A stretch of DNA of 64,000 nt, taken from Desulfotalea sp. (lineage in GTDB: Bacteria; Desulfobacterota; Desulfobulbia; Desulfobulbales; Desulfocapsaceae). The translations under genes and the position numbers were made by a program. The notes beneath the pieces were generated by a model. The model ran no database searches. It saw only the letters and a list, made by a program, of their open reading frames with translations, and was not told the DNA's origin. The stretch lies in contig NVXR01000016.1 in the NCBI GenBank assembly GCA_002733995.1, positions 1 through 64,000 of the forward strand, in the 5' to 3' direction. Positions 1-8,255 of this stretch are shown piece by piece (positions within the stretch are counted from its first letter, which is position 1; every line of letters begins with the position of its first letter).

Positions 1-46
1 TTGTCCGGTTTCTTAATATATATGTTTTTGTTAATCTGGAGCTCGG

Positions 47-115
47 GGGTACAGTGAAGTTGTTCTTTTCAGAAAAAGCGAAGTGAGTTCTGAAAAGAAT
101 AACTTCAATGTACTC
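47..115. repeat. long hairpin beyond istB
   Basis: An inverted repeat with arms of about 28 bases pairs 47-74 with 88-115. There are two mismatches plus one G-T wobble, and the loop is 13 bases. It lies between the left IS end and the stop of istB, so it could end istB transcription or block outside transcription from entering. There is no clear T run after it. Confidence 0.6.
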
Positions 116-172
116 AGCAAGCGATAGCGCGGTAGTCTATACTTCTAATTTATCTTGCTACACTGAATTGCT

Positions 173-922
173 TTATCGGTTACGCCCCATTGCTTGTTTT
201 TTTCTAAAGCTCTCTGCCTGTATTTCAATGATGATGGCATGATGCACAAGCCGATCAATAGCCGCCACTGTCATCATTGTGTCTGAGAATATTTGGTCCC
301 AGTCACTGAAAGGATGATTTGCTGTAATGATCATGCTTCTCGATTCGTAACGGTGGGCAATCAGTTCAAAAAGCGCATGTGTCTCAGCTTCACTCTTTCT
401 GACGTAGCCAATATCATCAAGGACCAGCACATTATATTTATCCAGTCGGGCAAAGAGTTTTTCAAGCTGTAGATCGTTACGTGCTCGTTGCAATTCCTGA
501 ACAAGGGCAGTAGCTTGATAAAAGCGTACTCTGATCCCCTGCTCGATCAAACCATTGCATATTGCCCCTGCCAAATGGGTTTTACCCGTTCCGCTAGGAC
601 CGAAAAAAAGAAGATTATCCGCCCGTTTCACCCAGCTTGGGTCTGAACTCAACACCTCGATTCTTTTTGAATCAAGCTCAGGAAGTTGACTAAAGTCGAA
701 TGAGGAGAGGCTTTTTCCTACAGGAAGCTTGGATTCTTTAAAGTATCTTGCGATTCGATTACTGTTACGTTGATTCAGCTCCTCCTCACACAAGGCGGCG
801 AGATACTGGGCTGCATCCCACCCTTGATTGGCTGCTTTATCTAGATATTCTTCCCAATAGGCTCCCATAGTTGAGAGTTTCAACTGTTTCAGCAGAATCG
901 GTAGTGTTGCGCAATGAGCCAT
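173..922 (-). CDS. istB: IS21 transposition helper ATPase IstB
   Basis: This 249-residue AAA+ ATPase assists the IstA transposase by selecting target DNA and stimulating strand transfer. The Walker A motif GPSGTGKTH lies near residue 108, and the Walker B motif VLVLDDIG follows about 55 residues later. Its length matches the IstB family (about 250 residues). The start codon overlaps the istA stop in a TAATG junction, with a good GGAGGT ribosome site just upstream (929-934), so the two genes are translationally coupled. The frame is intact. Confidence 0.95.
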   Translation of the reverse strand: MAHCATLPILLKQLKLSTMGAYWEEYLDKAANQGWDAAQYLAALCEEELNQRNSNRIARYFKESKLPVGKSLSSFDFSQLPELDSKRIEVLSSDPSWVKRADNLLFFGPSGTGKTHLAGAICNGLIEQGIRVRFYQATALVQELQRARNDLQLEKLFARLDKYNVLVLDDIGYVRKSEAETHALFELIAHRYESRSMIITANHPFSDWDQIFSDTMMTVAAIDRLVHHAIIIEIQAESFRKKQAMGRNR

Positions 923-2442
923 TAATGTACCTCCTGTGATTGTTTTACAAGAAGAACATCATAGCTTGCTGCAGGTGGTTGCTCGACCTTCACAAATGGT
1001 ACCGTTTGCTCTCTCGTATCAAATCGCTGCTGTAATGCAAGCAGACTTGGGAGAGCCTGATTATTCATCTGATCTTGGAGATAACCGCCAAGTTGTTTCT
1101 CACAATCTGCCCTGTGGGCTAGGGCAAGAATACCAACCATTACCTTGCAGGCTTTTCGGGATTCCATTTCTGTGTCCAGCCAATTCCACACGGCTTTATA
1201 GGTCTCATTAGGAAGGAGATCGTCTCGTATTTGAGAGTACCTGAAGGCTTGTGGTTTCCTTTCAAGGCTTTTGATTACGTGTCGATAATCCACTCGGCGT
1301 GCTCGATGTTTATTGTCAGACACAAATACCCTGGGCAAAGTAACAGTAAGTGTTGAGTCAAGATATATATCCAGTCGGTTATCGTAAATATGAATTCGCA
1401 ATGATTCACCGATAAGCCGGGAGGGGACGGTGTAAAGAATGCGCTTAATCTGAATGGTACTCGAAGTACTCACTCGTACCACTTTTTCTGTATAATCTAC
1501 GGTACGTTGCAAAGGTAGTGGTTGTAGATGTCGACGTTCCTCATCGATTTTATCTACTTTGCCTGCGTTAATGTCACGAATGATCTCACTTACAAATACT
1601 TCATATGCTGTTACAGATTCAAAATCATAAGAACCTCGAAGCAGTAGGGCTTGCTTGATACGTTTTTTTAAATGACCATGGGGGGATTCAATGGCTCCGT
1701 TCTCATGGCCTTTTCCACGATTGTTGCGAGTTGGTTCCATGTTATAATGTTGACAAAGTTGCCTGTAGCGCTGAGTCACATCATTCACAGCCTCCTTGCT
1801 TAAATTGCGGAAAGCTGCTGAAAGACTATCGCTTCGATGTTCTTTTGGGGTTCCTCCCAAACGCCTGAGAGCGTCCTGCAAGCCTTCGGCAAAAGCAGTG
1901 TAGGATTCACCGCCATGGACAACTTTGACCGAACACCAACCACTGAAAGCCAGACGAAAATGATACAACAAATGGGGAAAGATCTGGCCTGCAATAGTAA
2001 TTGACACTTTCTTTAATCGGGTAAAGTCGGACAGGCCCATCCGGCCTACAACTTGTTCCTGACGGAACATCACCTCTCGGCCTGGACCATATAGCGCTTT
2101 CCATTTGCAGACTCTGCGTTGAAATGTGCGCAATTTATTATCAGGATATTCGCCAGGGTGATTTTTTTGAAGCCGTTCAAATAATGTAATTGGCGTAAGA
2201 TCATGATTCGTTGTTAGTAATGGAACAATTTCAAGGTCCCATACGTTGATAAATGGGTCAGCTCTTGTGCTCCAAGACCGTTGTTTATCGCTACTTGCCT
2301 TCAACTCACCTGTATCAATGCGTCTGCCTGAACGTTCTGACATACCAGAGCGGGCAGATGCTGTTGCCTGTGTTTTACCTGCTTTTCGTTCTCTCATGTA
2401 TAACTTGACCTGTTCTAAATTAATGGGTTTACCCGACACCAA
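922..2442 (-). CDS. istA: IS21 transposase IstA
   Basis: This 506-residue DDE-type integrase/transposase catalyses IS21 cut-and-join reactions. The N-terminus has a helix-turn-helix region (around LEQVKLYMRERKAGKTQ). The central integrase core includes VKVVHGGESYTAFAEG and the region around RNNRGKGHENGAIES, where the final acidic residue of the DDE set would lie. A C-terminal Mu-type domain follows. The length is normal for the family and no frameshift was seen. It lies directly upstream of istB and shares its transcript. Confidence 0.94.
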   Translation of the reverse strand: MVSGKPINLEQVKLYMRERKAGKTQATASARSGMSERSGRRIDTGELKASSDKQRSWSTRADPFINVWDLEIVPLLTTNHDLTPITLFERLQKNHPGEYPDNKLRTFQRRVCKWKALYGPGREVMFRQEQVVGRMGLSDFTRLKKVSITIAGQIFPHLLYHFRLAFSGWCSVKVVHGGESYTAFAEGLQDALRRLGGTPKEHRSDSLSAAFRNLSKEAVNDVTQRYRQLCQHYNMEPTRNNRGKGHENGAIESPHGHLKKRIKQALLLRGSYDFESVTAYEVFVSEIIRDINAGKVDKIDEERRHLQPLPLQRTVDYTEKVVRVSTSSTIQIKRILYTVPSRLIGESLRIHIYDNRLDIYLDSTLTVTLPRVFVSDNKHRARRVDYRHVIKSLERKPQAFRYSQIRDDLLPNETYKAVWNWLDTEMESRKACKVMVGILALAHRADCEKQLGGYLQDQMNNQALPSLLALQQRFDTREQTVPFVKVEQPPAASYDVLLVKQSQEVH

Positions 2443-2490
2443 GAACCTCCATGGAAGAAGTAGTTTTTGATGTGGATAATACCAAGGTTG

Positions 2491-2534
2491 AACCGGACAA
2501 GTTAGTTGTCGTCAGCCGGCCAAGTTAATTGTCA
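2491..2534. repeat. IS21 right terminal repeats
   Basis: Two copies of an 18-base unit, starting CCGG(A/C)CAAGTTA, lie at 2493-2510 and 2516-2533 and differ at two positions. Multiple end repeats of this kind are typical transposase binding sites in IS21 elements. The inner copy matches the start of the window in inverted orientation. Confidence 0.8.
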
Positions 2535-2709
2535 CATAATAACTGTCTCGTTTGTGTTGATAAGAGAGCAACTTTCTGCTGTTTATTTGCTAGTTGGCGG
2601 CAAGACTGAGATAGAGTTATTATAGTAACTAATATCTAGGCTGGGCAGAAGGTTCAAGCTAAAGGGAAATTACGATTATTGCAGGTTATAGAGCGCATGG
2701 GAGTAGCAG

Positions 2710-2976
2710 ATGGCGGGTGGATGGGCCAGTGATGGTGCAGTACAGGATCAAATAGATGCTAGTATAGAAGATGCGGTAAAACTAGCAAGAAGCCGTATGC
2801 CGAAAGGTAGCAGCCTCAGCCACTGTGAGGAATGCGACGAACCGATTCCTCTGGCAAGAAGAAAAGCCATTCCCGGTGTCCGTATGTGTATACTCTGTCA
2901 GTCAAAGATAGAGAAAGATCAGACCTTCTCCGTTGGCATCAATAGGCGGGGCAGCAAAGATAGCCAGTTAAAGTAA
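2710..2976 (+). CDS. small DksA/TraR-type zinc-finger protein (YbiI-like)
   Basis: This is an 88-residue protein. An acidic helical N-terminus (residues 1-35) is followed by a four-cysteine zinc finger: CEEC near residues 38-41 and CILC near 59-62. The segment ARRKAIPGVRMC and the C-terminal NRRGSKDSQL match my recall of E. coli YbiI, also 88 residues. DksA/TraR proteins bind RNA polymerase in its secondary channel, but the YbiI branch is very short and its role is not established. A GGGAG precedes the ATG. It sits 175 bases from the IS right end, in the opposite direction, so the IS may have landed in its upstream region. Confidence 0.88.
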   Translation: MAGGWASDGAVQDQIDASIEDAVKLARSRMPKGSSLSHCEECDEPIPLARRKAIPGVRMCILCQSKIEKDQTFSVGINRRGSKDSQLK

Positions 2977-3527
2977 ATCGGGTTGTGACCTGTCATTGTG
3001 CAAAAAAACGTGTCATTCTGGCAAGGCCTGTTTGGTAGCTCATCTTACAGGTTGTTAAGCTGAAATTGTAGTGTCTTGCAGCAGAATCCTGTCTGTTCAA
3101 CATTCTGTGAATGTTTATGGCTTTCTCCTGACGTTTTTGTTCGATGGTCCGAGAATGTAACGCCACTCTTAGTTGCCGCCCACCTGGATGTTTGCGCTTA
3201 CCCCTATCTTAAATGTGTCCGTTCATAGAAAAACCTTGGTAGCGATCCTAAAAATCCTGTAGAGGCGCGATACGCATCTGTCGCATAAAGTGTGCATTGG
3301 CCGCCACTGTATCACGCAATGCGTAGAGCCTGTTCGCCGGGTGACTTTTGCAAGGGATGTCAGTGGCGGAAATTGGTGGATTGGGTCGTAAAGAAGTCGA
3401 TAAGGCAATGAAGACGCTAAAAAAAAGAAGAAAAAATTATTTCGCCGAAACGTTGTTATTGGCAACTAGCTAGGAGCAATATGGGGATTGTCCTGCCACT
3501 CCCCTATAGACGCTGGGTTGAACCGCA
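2977..3527. other. gene-poor intergenic stretch
   Basis: No convincing gene is visible over about 550 bases. A 38-codon open frame at 3357-3473 (+), rich in Lys/Arg at its end, is too short to support. The stretch may hold decayed sequence next to the IS. Confidence 0.4.
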
Positions 3528-3689
3528 TCAAATAAGATAATTCTGATTTATACGAACGCCCACATAAACGCCTAGTAAGCTACCAATGACACTTATCGAA
3601 TAGGCTGTCATAATACCCACATGGGCCCCTACCCACCAGCCGATCCAACCGAAAATTGTTGTGCTAAGCAAAAGAACCAGTTTCTTCAT
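3528..3689 (-). CDS. 53-residue small membrane protein
   Basis: A short gene encodes a 53-residue hydrophobic protein. It begins MKKLVLLLSTTIFGWIGWW, continues through a Gly-rich helix (around residues 20-45) and ends in a short polar tail. This resembles a widespread family of small unannotated proteins with the pattern IGWWxG...GIMTA...GSxxGVYxG, in which two glycine-rich helices form a hairpin in the membrane. An AGGAGAG ribosome site lies 11 bases before the ATG on the minus strand, which supports translation. No partner gene is obvious: the M32 peptidase lies downstream on the same strand about 140 bases before the next feature boundary would allow coupling, and its direction gives no operon link. 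Function is unknown. Confidence 0.72.
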   Translation of the reverse strand: MKKLVLLLSTTIFGWIGWWVGAHVGIMTAYSISVIGSLLGVYVGVRINQNYLI

Positions 3690-3896
3690 ATTGTGTGTAA
3701 CTCTCCTTTGGTGCGTTGCTGCGAGTTGTTTGTCCGTTTGTGTCAGCGGTACAATATTTCATTAGTACGCATTTATCATCGGCTGAGGTGAGGTGAGAGG
3801 CGGGTGTTAGTTGTGTTAACCTACGTCTTCCCCATTGGTTATCTTGGCAAATAGTCATAGTTGAATATTTGCGCTGACAGTCTTGATGATACCCGT

Positions 3897-5393
3897 TTAA
3901 TAAAGATTTTTAATATATCGTTCATTCAGGTGGTTGATGAAAAAATCCGCATTGGTTTTTTCGCCGGTGGCCGCAATGATGATTTCTTGGGCGTCCATGC
4001 TGGAGGCCTTCGACCAGATATTCTCGTGCAACCACTGGGTCGCAAAGGAGATGTCTCCTGCGTCGAGGTTATTTTTCCAGTTTGGGTTAGCTTTTTTAAT
4101 CGTTGCGAAAAACTGAGCGCTGTTGAGTGCTCCCATTGTGTATGATGGGAAGTAGCCAAATGAGCCGTCGGTCCAGTGCATATCCTGCATACAGCCGTCT
4201 TTGTAGTTATCCTTTGTTGAAAGGCCGAGGTATTCTTGCATCTTTTGGTCCCAGAGTTCTGGGATGTCATCTGCCTTAATGACGCCATTAATCAGTTCTT
4301 TTTCAATTTCAAAACGCAGGATGATATGGAGTGGATATGTCACTTCATCGGCTTCCACCCTTATGTAACTTGGCTGTACGGAAATTGCGGCATCTCTGAT
4401 CTGGCGGCCGCAATATGTACTGGTTGTCGGGAGATGTTTGTGGATAAATGAGGTAAAATGGCGAAGGAATGGGGCAGAAAGGAAAATCTGTTTCTCAAAA
4501 AGCAGGCTTTGACTTTCGTGTAATGACAGGTTGCGTGCCCTGCCAATGGGTAGGTTGTCCCACTCTTCTGGGAGGCCGGCCTCGTAACTTGCATGACCGG
4601 TTTCATGGGCTGTAGAAAGGAGAGCGTCTAGGAAATCATTATCACGGAATCTGGTTGTAATACGTTGATCTCCGCGACAGCCAGTGCTGAAAGGGTGGGC
4701 ACTGACATCCATACGGCCTTGGTCAAAATTGAAGCCGAGGGATTTCATAAGCTGATGGCTGAGATTCTTTTGTGATTCAAGCGTATACGGAGAGGTAAAG
4801 TGTGGTTTGGTAACTGTTTTTTGTTGCTCCATAACCAAGTGGATAAGTGGGGGCAACTCTGAACGGAGGCGGGCGAAAATATCTGCTATAAAGCCTGCGC
4901 TATCACCAATGCAGTAGAGCTCAAGCATTGCGTCATATGGCGTGTCAAGTGGTGTTATGGCAGTATCAAATCGAGCCTGCGCCTCCTGGCGCGCCAAGCT
5001 CACGACCTCTTTAAAATTATGGAGAAATCCGTTCCAGTCGTTTTCTTGGCGTTGGCCGCGCCAATCGTGTTCACATTTTGAGCCAGCAAGAGACTGCGCC
5101 CGCACAAGATCATCAGGAAGGCAGATGGCCTGCTGGTACTCCCGGCGCATTTCTTTGATACTCTGCTGCTCAATCGGGGTCGTAGCATGGGCCTCTTCGA
5201 GTAATTCCGCGGTTTTTTCAGAGGTGAGTTGTTGGTGATGCAGGCTGGTGAGCTCTGCAATTGCAGCAGATCTGGAACTGTTACCACCGGGGGGCATCAT
5301 TACCATATGATCCCATTGAAGAAAGGTGAGTGCGTGCTCGATATGGGCGAGCTTGCCAAAATGATCGATCAATTTTTTATATGATTCATTCAT
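3897..5393 (-). CDS. M32 (Taq-type) metallocarboxypeptidase
   Basis: This 498-residue zinc carboxypeptidase of family M32 removes C-terminal amino acids from peptides in the cytoplasm. The zinc motif HETGH lies at about residues 263-267, followed by the family stretch SYEAGLPEEW. Other family features are the N-terminal QWDHMVMMPPGG, the NLSLHESQSLLFE segment that supplies the third ligand, and YTMGALNSAQFF near the C-terminus. The length matches the usual 490-510 residues and there is no signal peptide. It appears to be a single-gene unit, with a 138-base gap to the next gene upstream on the same strand. Confidence 0.95.
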   Translation of the reverse strand: MNESYKKLIDHFGKLAHIEHALTFLQWDHMVMMPPGGNSSRSAAIAELTSLHHQQLTSEKTAELLEEAHATTPIEQQSIKEMRREYQQAICLPDDLVRAQSLAGSKCEHDWRGQRQENDWNGFLHNFKEVVSLARQEAQARFDTAITPLDTPYDAMLELYCIGDSAGFIADIFARLRSELPPLIHLVMEQQKTVTKPHFTSPYTLESQKNLSHQLMKSLGFNFDQGRMDVSAHPFSTGCRGDQRITTRFRDNDFLDALLSTAHETGHASYEAGLPEEWDNLPIGRARNLSLHESQSLLFEKQIFLSAPFLRHFTSFIHKHLPTTSTYCGRQIRDAAISVQPSYIRVEADEVTYPLHIILRFEIEKELINGVIKADDIPELWDQKMQEYLGLSTKDNYKDGCMQDMHWTDGSFGYFPSYTMGALNSAQFFATIKKANPNWKNNLDAGDISFATQWLHENIWSKASSMDAQEIIIAATGEKTNADFFINHLNERYIKNLY

Positions 5394-5531
5394 GGGATAT
5401 CTCTGTTTGGGCTAGGCTAATGATTGCACCTTGAAAAAAGTAGTTGATTGACGTGTATGTGATAATAGGACGGAAAGGTGAAGTTGTCATTACTCGGATG
5501 GTTTCTCTATGAAAAAAAAGCTGTGCATATC

Positions 5532-6314
5532 TCATGGGAGAAGGTCACCAAAATGAACAAATGATATTCGAGGATGTTTTTTTAAACATTGCAGGAGTAT
5601 ATCTAGGAATGCCACCGCCCGTCCATTCATTCTTTGATGGTGTAACATGATCCCACACCGACCGGTGGCCAGGCCCTGTTCTATCTCCCCTAATAGGACT
5701 TCAAAACCCTGTTTAGGGCAGGCCTCTTTTCGAGTGTGCAGGTCGACGTTCATCTGGAAATCAGGAAAGTTTTCCTTGGTATGTGGTGTAGCGCCACGGC
5801 TTCTTGAGATTGCTTTAAAGTTGAGAGCTTGTAAGCCGTGTAACGTTTCTTGGCTGCATCTGTTCCAGGGAGGGGTGAATACAGGTTGGTTGTCCGGACC
5901 TAATAACATGTCGAGCCTGGCTTTGCCCTTTGTAAGGCTTGAGTGTATCACCTGGGGGGCTCTCGAAGGGCCAAATTCCTGTTTTTTCCCTAGCAACTCA
6001 AAGTTATGATGTATGTACCCATGTTGGTGCCAGTACCACTGTGTCTTTGAATTACCCATGAGGTTTTGCAGATCGGAGAGGCGGGTTGTATTGAGCCATG
6101 TCGGCACAACTGCAAGGCTGAGAGGTATCTTGTGTTTTCTAAAGACGGCTATCATCTGGGCAAATTCATGGGAGGGGATGCCGATATCATCACCACGGAA
6201 AAAGACAGTGGGGATTGTGCTGAACTCTGAACAGCCTCTTGCAATTGCGGCGGTAAGTTGTTGGCTAACTGCTGGCAGAGTGCTTCGATATATTTGAGAT
6301 GCAGGCCGCGTCAT
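5532..6314 (-). CDS. polysaccharide deacetylase-like protein, last gene of glycan operon
   Basis: This 260-residue protein has a NodB/CE4-like fold. FFRGDDIGIPS near the N-terminus holds the first acidic metal/catalytic pair. PLSLAVVPTWLN, the histidine-containing WYWHQHGYIHHNFE and the late MLHHQRMN match the usual deacetylase order. Such enzymes remove N- or O-acetyl groups from sugars. I place the start at MTRPASQ because its ATG overlaps the stop of the upstream glycosyltransferase (ATGA); an in-frame extension upstream is possible but less likely. There is no signal peptide, so it probably acts on a cytoplasmic or lipid-linked sugar, unlike the exported YibQ-like protein at 21.6 kb. Confidence 0.82.
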   Translation of the reverse strand: MTRPASQIYRSTLPAVSQQLTAAIARGCSEFSTIPTVFFRGDDIGIPSHEFAQMIAVFRKHKIPLSLAVVPTWLNTTRLSDLQNLMGNSKTQWYWHQHGYIHHNFELLGKKQEFGPSRAPQVIHSSLTKGKARLDMLLGPDNQPVFTPPWNRCSQETLHGLQALNFKAISRSRGATPHTKENFPDFQMNVDLHTRKEACPKQGFEVLLGEIEQGLATGRCGIMLHHQRMNGRAVAFLDILLQCLKKHPRISFVHFGDLLP

Positions 6315-7486
6315 GTCTTTTCGTTCCCGAGGAGAGTGTTTATTATTTTGCAACTCTCGTCAGCACCACAGAGTTTTATAGCTGTTATAGTGGGCTGTAG
6401 TTTGAGTTGGTTCACCATTTTGGCACTGAGTATCCTTGCAGAAAGGTCATCAGGTGTAAGAGTTGCTATCGGGGCTTTGTCCCCAAGTTTCGCAGCCCGA
6501 AGGGCTTGTTCTCTATTTTGCAGAAAAGGGAGGACAAGGGCTGGAACACCCGTTTGTAAGAGGTTCATACAGGTGTTGTAACCAGCCATGGAAATGGATA
6601 GATCTGCAGCTGTTAGCCAGTCAGGAAAAGAGTGGCTAAAGCGGTCAACTGTAATGTTGTGTTGCCTGTGGCTTCTGATTGTATCATAGACCCTTTGCGA
6701 GCAGTAGGGGCCTGTAAAAACCTGTAAATGAGCAAGGGGGTTGGTCTCTATCATTTTCTTGAAAGCAGCCAAAGTTGCATGGAGCAGATCATCTCCAACA
6801 CCACCTCCACCTCCTCCCACACTGAGCACAATGAGTTTTTGTTGCCTACTGAGGTTGAGGCCTTCTCTTATATGCTGCTTGGTACTATGGCTGGGTTGTT
6901 CACTTACAAAACCTGTGTACTGGATCGGAATATTGATTTTAGCTAGGGGCGAAAATGTTTCATCCAGGGTGATTATTTCAGGGTCGGCGTGGATAAGGAC
7001 TGTTGTATAATACTTATTCAAAGTATCTACGACTCTTTGCTCAAATTTTTCCTTACCCTGTAGTTTTTCAACGAGGATGTCTCTAACGCTGGACACACAT
7101 TTGCAGGCCGGAAGTATGCCATTTTTTATGTCTTTGAGTATGGGGTCAAGTTCAAAGCGAAAGGCCTTTCTACCAAATGGATAGAGTTCTGTGATAAAAC
7201 AGTGGGGTGAAAAGGAGGTGAAGTGATTGTACAAGGTCTCCTGCCGTTTCTGCTTTGTCGTCTCTAGGGAGGCTGAGCTATCGCATGGGGTGAGGTTTTT
7301 GAACTCACTGTCCATTTGCAGCCCCGGGAGGTAGAGGGTTGCCAGACCTGTGGTATCAATTGATGTCGGTGGTCCGCCTAGAATGAGGGTTGTCTCGTGA
7401 TGCATTGCAAGGGCCTTACAGATTTCAAGGCTTCTCCGGAGGTGACCAATGCCGAGTACGTGCTGACAATAATAAGAGATTCTCAT
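6311..7486 (-). CDS. MurG-like (GT28-type) glycosyltransferase
   Basis: This 391-residue GT-B glycosyltransferase opens with YYCQHVLGIGHLRRS, the Gly/His-rich acceptor-side loop of MurG-type enzymes. VLSVGGGGGG begins the C-terminal nucleotide-sugar domain. SISMAGYNTCMNLLQTGVPAL is the donor-binding signature near the end. It is clearly related to the gene at 9541-10797 (same motifs and order), suggesting an old duplication. AGGAG precedes the ATG by 11 bases. Its stop overlaps the deacetylase start. The substrate cannot be read from the sequence. Confidence 0.85.
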   Translation of the reverse strand: MRISYYCQHVLGIGHLRRSLEICKALAMHHETTLILGGPPTSIDTTGLATLYLPGLQMDSEFKNLTPCDSSASLETTKQKRQETLYNHFTSFSPHCFITELYPFGRKAFRFELDPILKDIKNGILPACKCVSSVRDILVEKLQGKEKFEQRVVDTLNKYYTTVLIHADPEIITLDETFSPLAKINIPIQYTGFVSEQPSHSTKQHIREGLNLSRQQKLIVLSVGGGGGGVGDDLLHATLAAFKKMIETNPLAHLQVFTGPYCSQRVYDTIRSHRQHNITVDRFSHSFPDWLTAADLSISMAGYNTCMNLLQTGVPALVLPFLQNREQALRAAKLGDKAPIATLTPDDLSARILSAKMVNQLKLQPTITAIKLCGADESCKIINTLLGNEKT

Positions 7487-7602
7487 GCAGTGTTTTACTC
7501 CTTAAAGCCTGGTATGAAAAACAAGATATTGCAGGCGAACCCAGCGATACTATCCTGAATAATAGTCAAATAATTGCCGCTGCGAATATGGGGCTACCCC
7601 TG

Positions 7603-8250
7603 TTATTGTCGCGGTTTTTCACCTTGTCTTGGTATATTAAGCGTATTGATGTTGAATCCGACCTGATTGTAATCAATGAGATGGAGGTTGTTATGTTGAA
7701 TTAGCGGCTCTTCTTCTGGTAGAAATTGTCTACCTTTTAGGTGATAGAGGATTGTTTTGATAACACCTTGGTGGCAAACAATGAGGGTTTTTTTGGGGGG
7801 CATGTCGCCTGCGATATAGTGCAACACCTCAAAAGCGCGATTGAGAACAGAAGTCCTAGTCTCGCCGCCAGGTGCGGAGAAACCCCAGCCCAAGGCTACA
7901 CGCTCCTGTAGCTCCTTCTTGAAATCAGTTTTTATTGAAGCGATGGTTCGACCTTCCCACTCTCCCCAATTCTGTTCTCTCAGCCTTGTATCAAAATGTG
8001 TTGGTAGTCCCAGGCTCTCATTGAGGATTGCAACTGTCTCTTGTACCCTGCCCAAATCACTCGCATATATCTGGTCCCACTCCCATTGCCCAAGCGTCTG
8101 GGCCCATTGTTTTGTTTGCCTGATTCCCCGTGCTGTTAGTTGCGAGTTGCTGAGGCCCTGGATTCTTTTCACCGCGTTCCATTCTGTTTCACCATGTCGG
8201 AGTAGGCCGAAAAGAGAGGTGTCCTGAGGTGCAGAGGTTCTGGTATCCAT
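7603..8250 (-). CDS. histidine phosphatase (phosphoglycerate mutase-like)
   Basis: This 215-residue protein of the histidine phosphatase superfamily has the signature LLRHGETEWNAVKRIQG near residues 16-32 (catalytic RHG). The second histidine is in IVCHQGVIKTILYH near residue 160. The acid-base glutamate region RLREQNWGEWEG is the pattern seen in broad phosphatases such as CobC and PhoE rather than glycolytic mutases. Within the glycan operon it may dephosphorylate a sugar phosphate intermediate; that role is inferred. It begins only a few bases after the GT4 gene, then a 116-base gap precedes the next gene. Confidence 0.87.
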   Translation of the reverse strand: MDTRTSAPQDTSLFGLLRHGETEWNAVKRIQGLSNSQLTARGIRQTKQWAQTLGQWEWDQIYASDLGRVQETVAILNESLGLPTHFDTRLREQNWGEWEGRTIASIKTDFKKELQERVALGWGFSAPGGETRTSVLNRAFEVLHYIAGDMPPKKTLIVCHQGVIKTILYHLKGRQFLPEEEPLIQHNNLHLIDYNQVGFNINTLNIPRQGEKPRQ

Positions 8251-8255
8251 TTGCT

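Larger units (their letters stand above)
1..2534 (-). mobile_element. IS21-family insertion sequence, left end off-window
   Basis: The element consists of istA then istB on the minus strand, the classic IS21 layout. The right end carries two 18-base imperfect repeats (2493-2510 and 2516-2533) with a 23-base period. The first ten bases of the window are the exact reverse complement of 2491-2500, so the window opens inside the matching left-end repeat. By symmetry about 34 bases of the left end are missing. The right terminus is taken as 2534 because the last bases are CA, as expected for IS21 ends of the TG...CA type. The target duplication cannot be checked. Both reading frames are intact, so the copy may be active. 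Confidence 0.88.

Noticed and set aside
3357..3473. 38-codon plus-strand frame rich in basic residues
   Set aside because: Weak ribosome site, no recognisable family, likely chance in decayed sequence.
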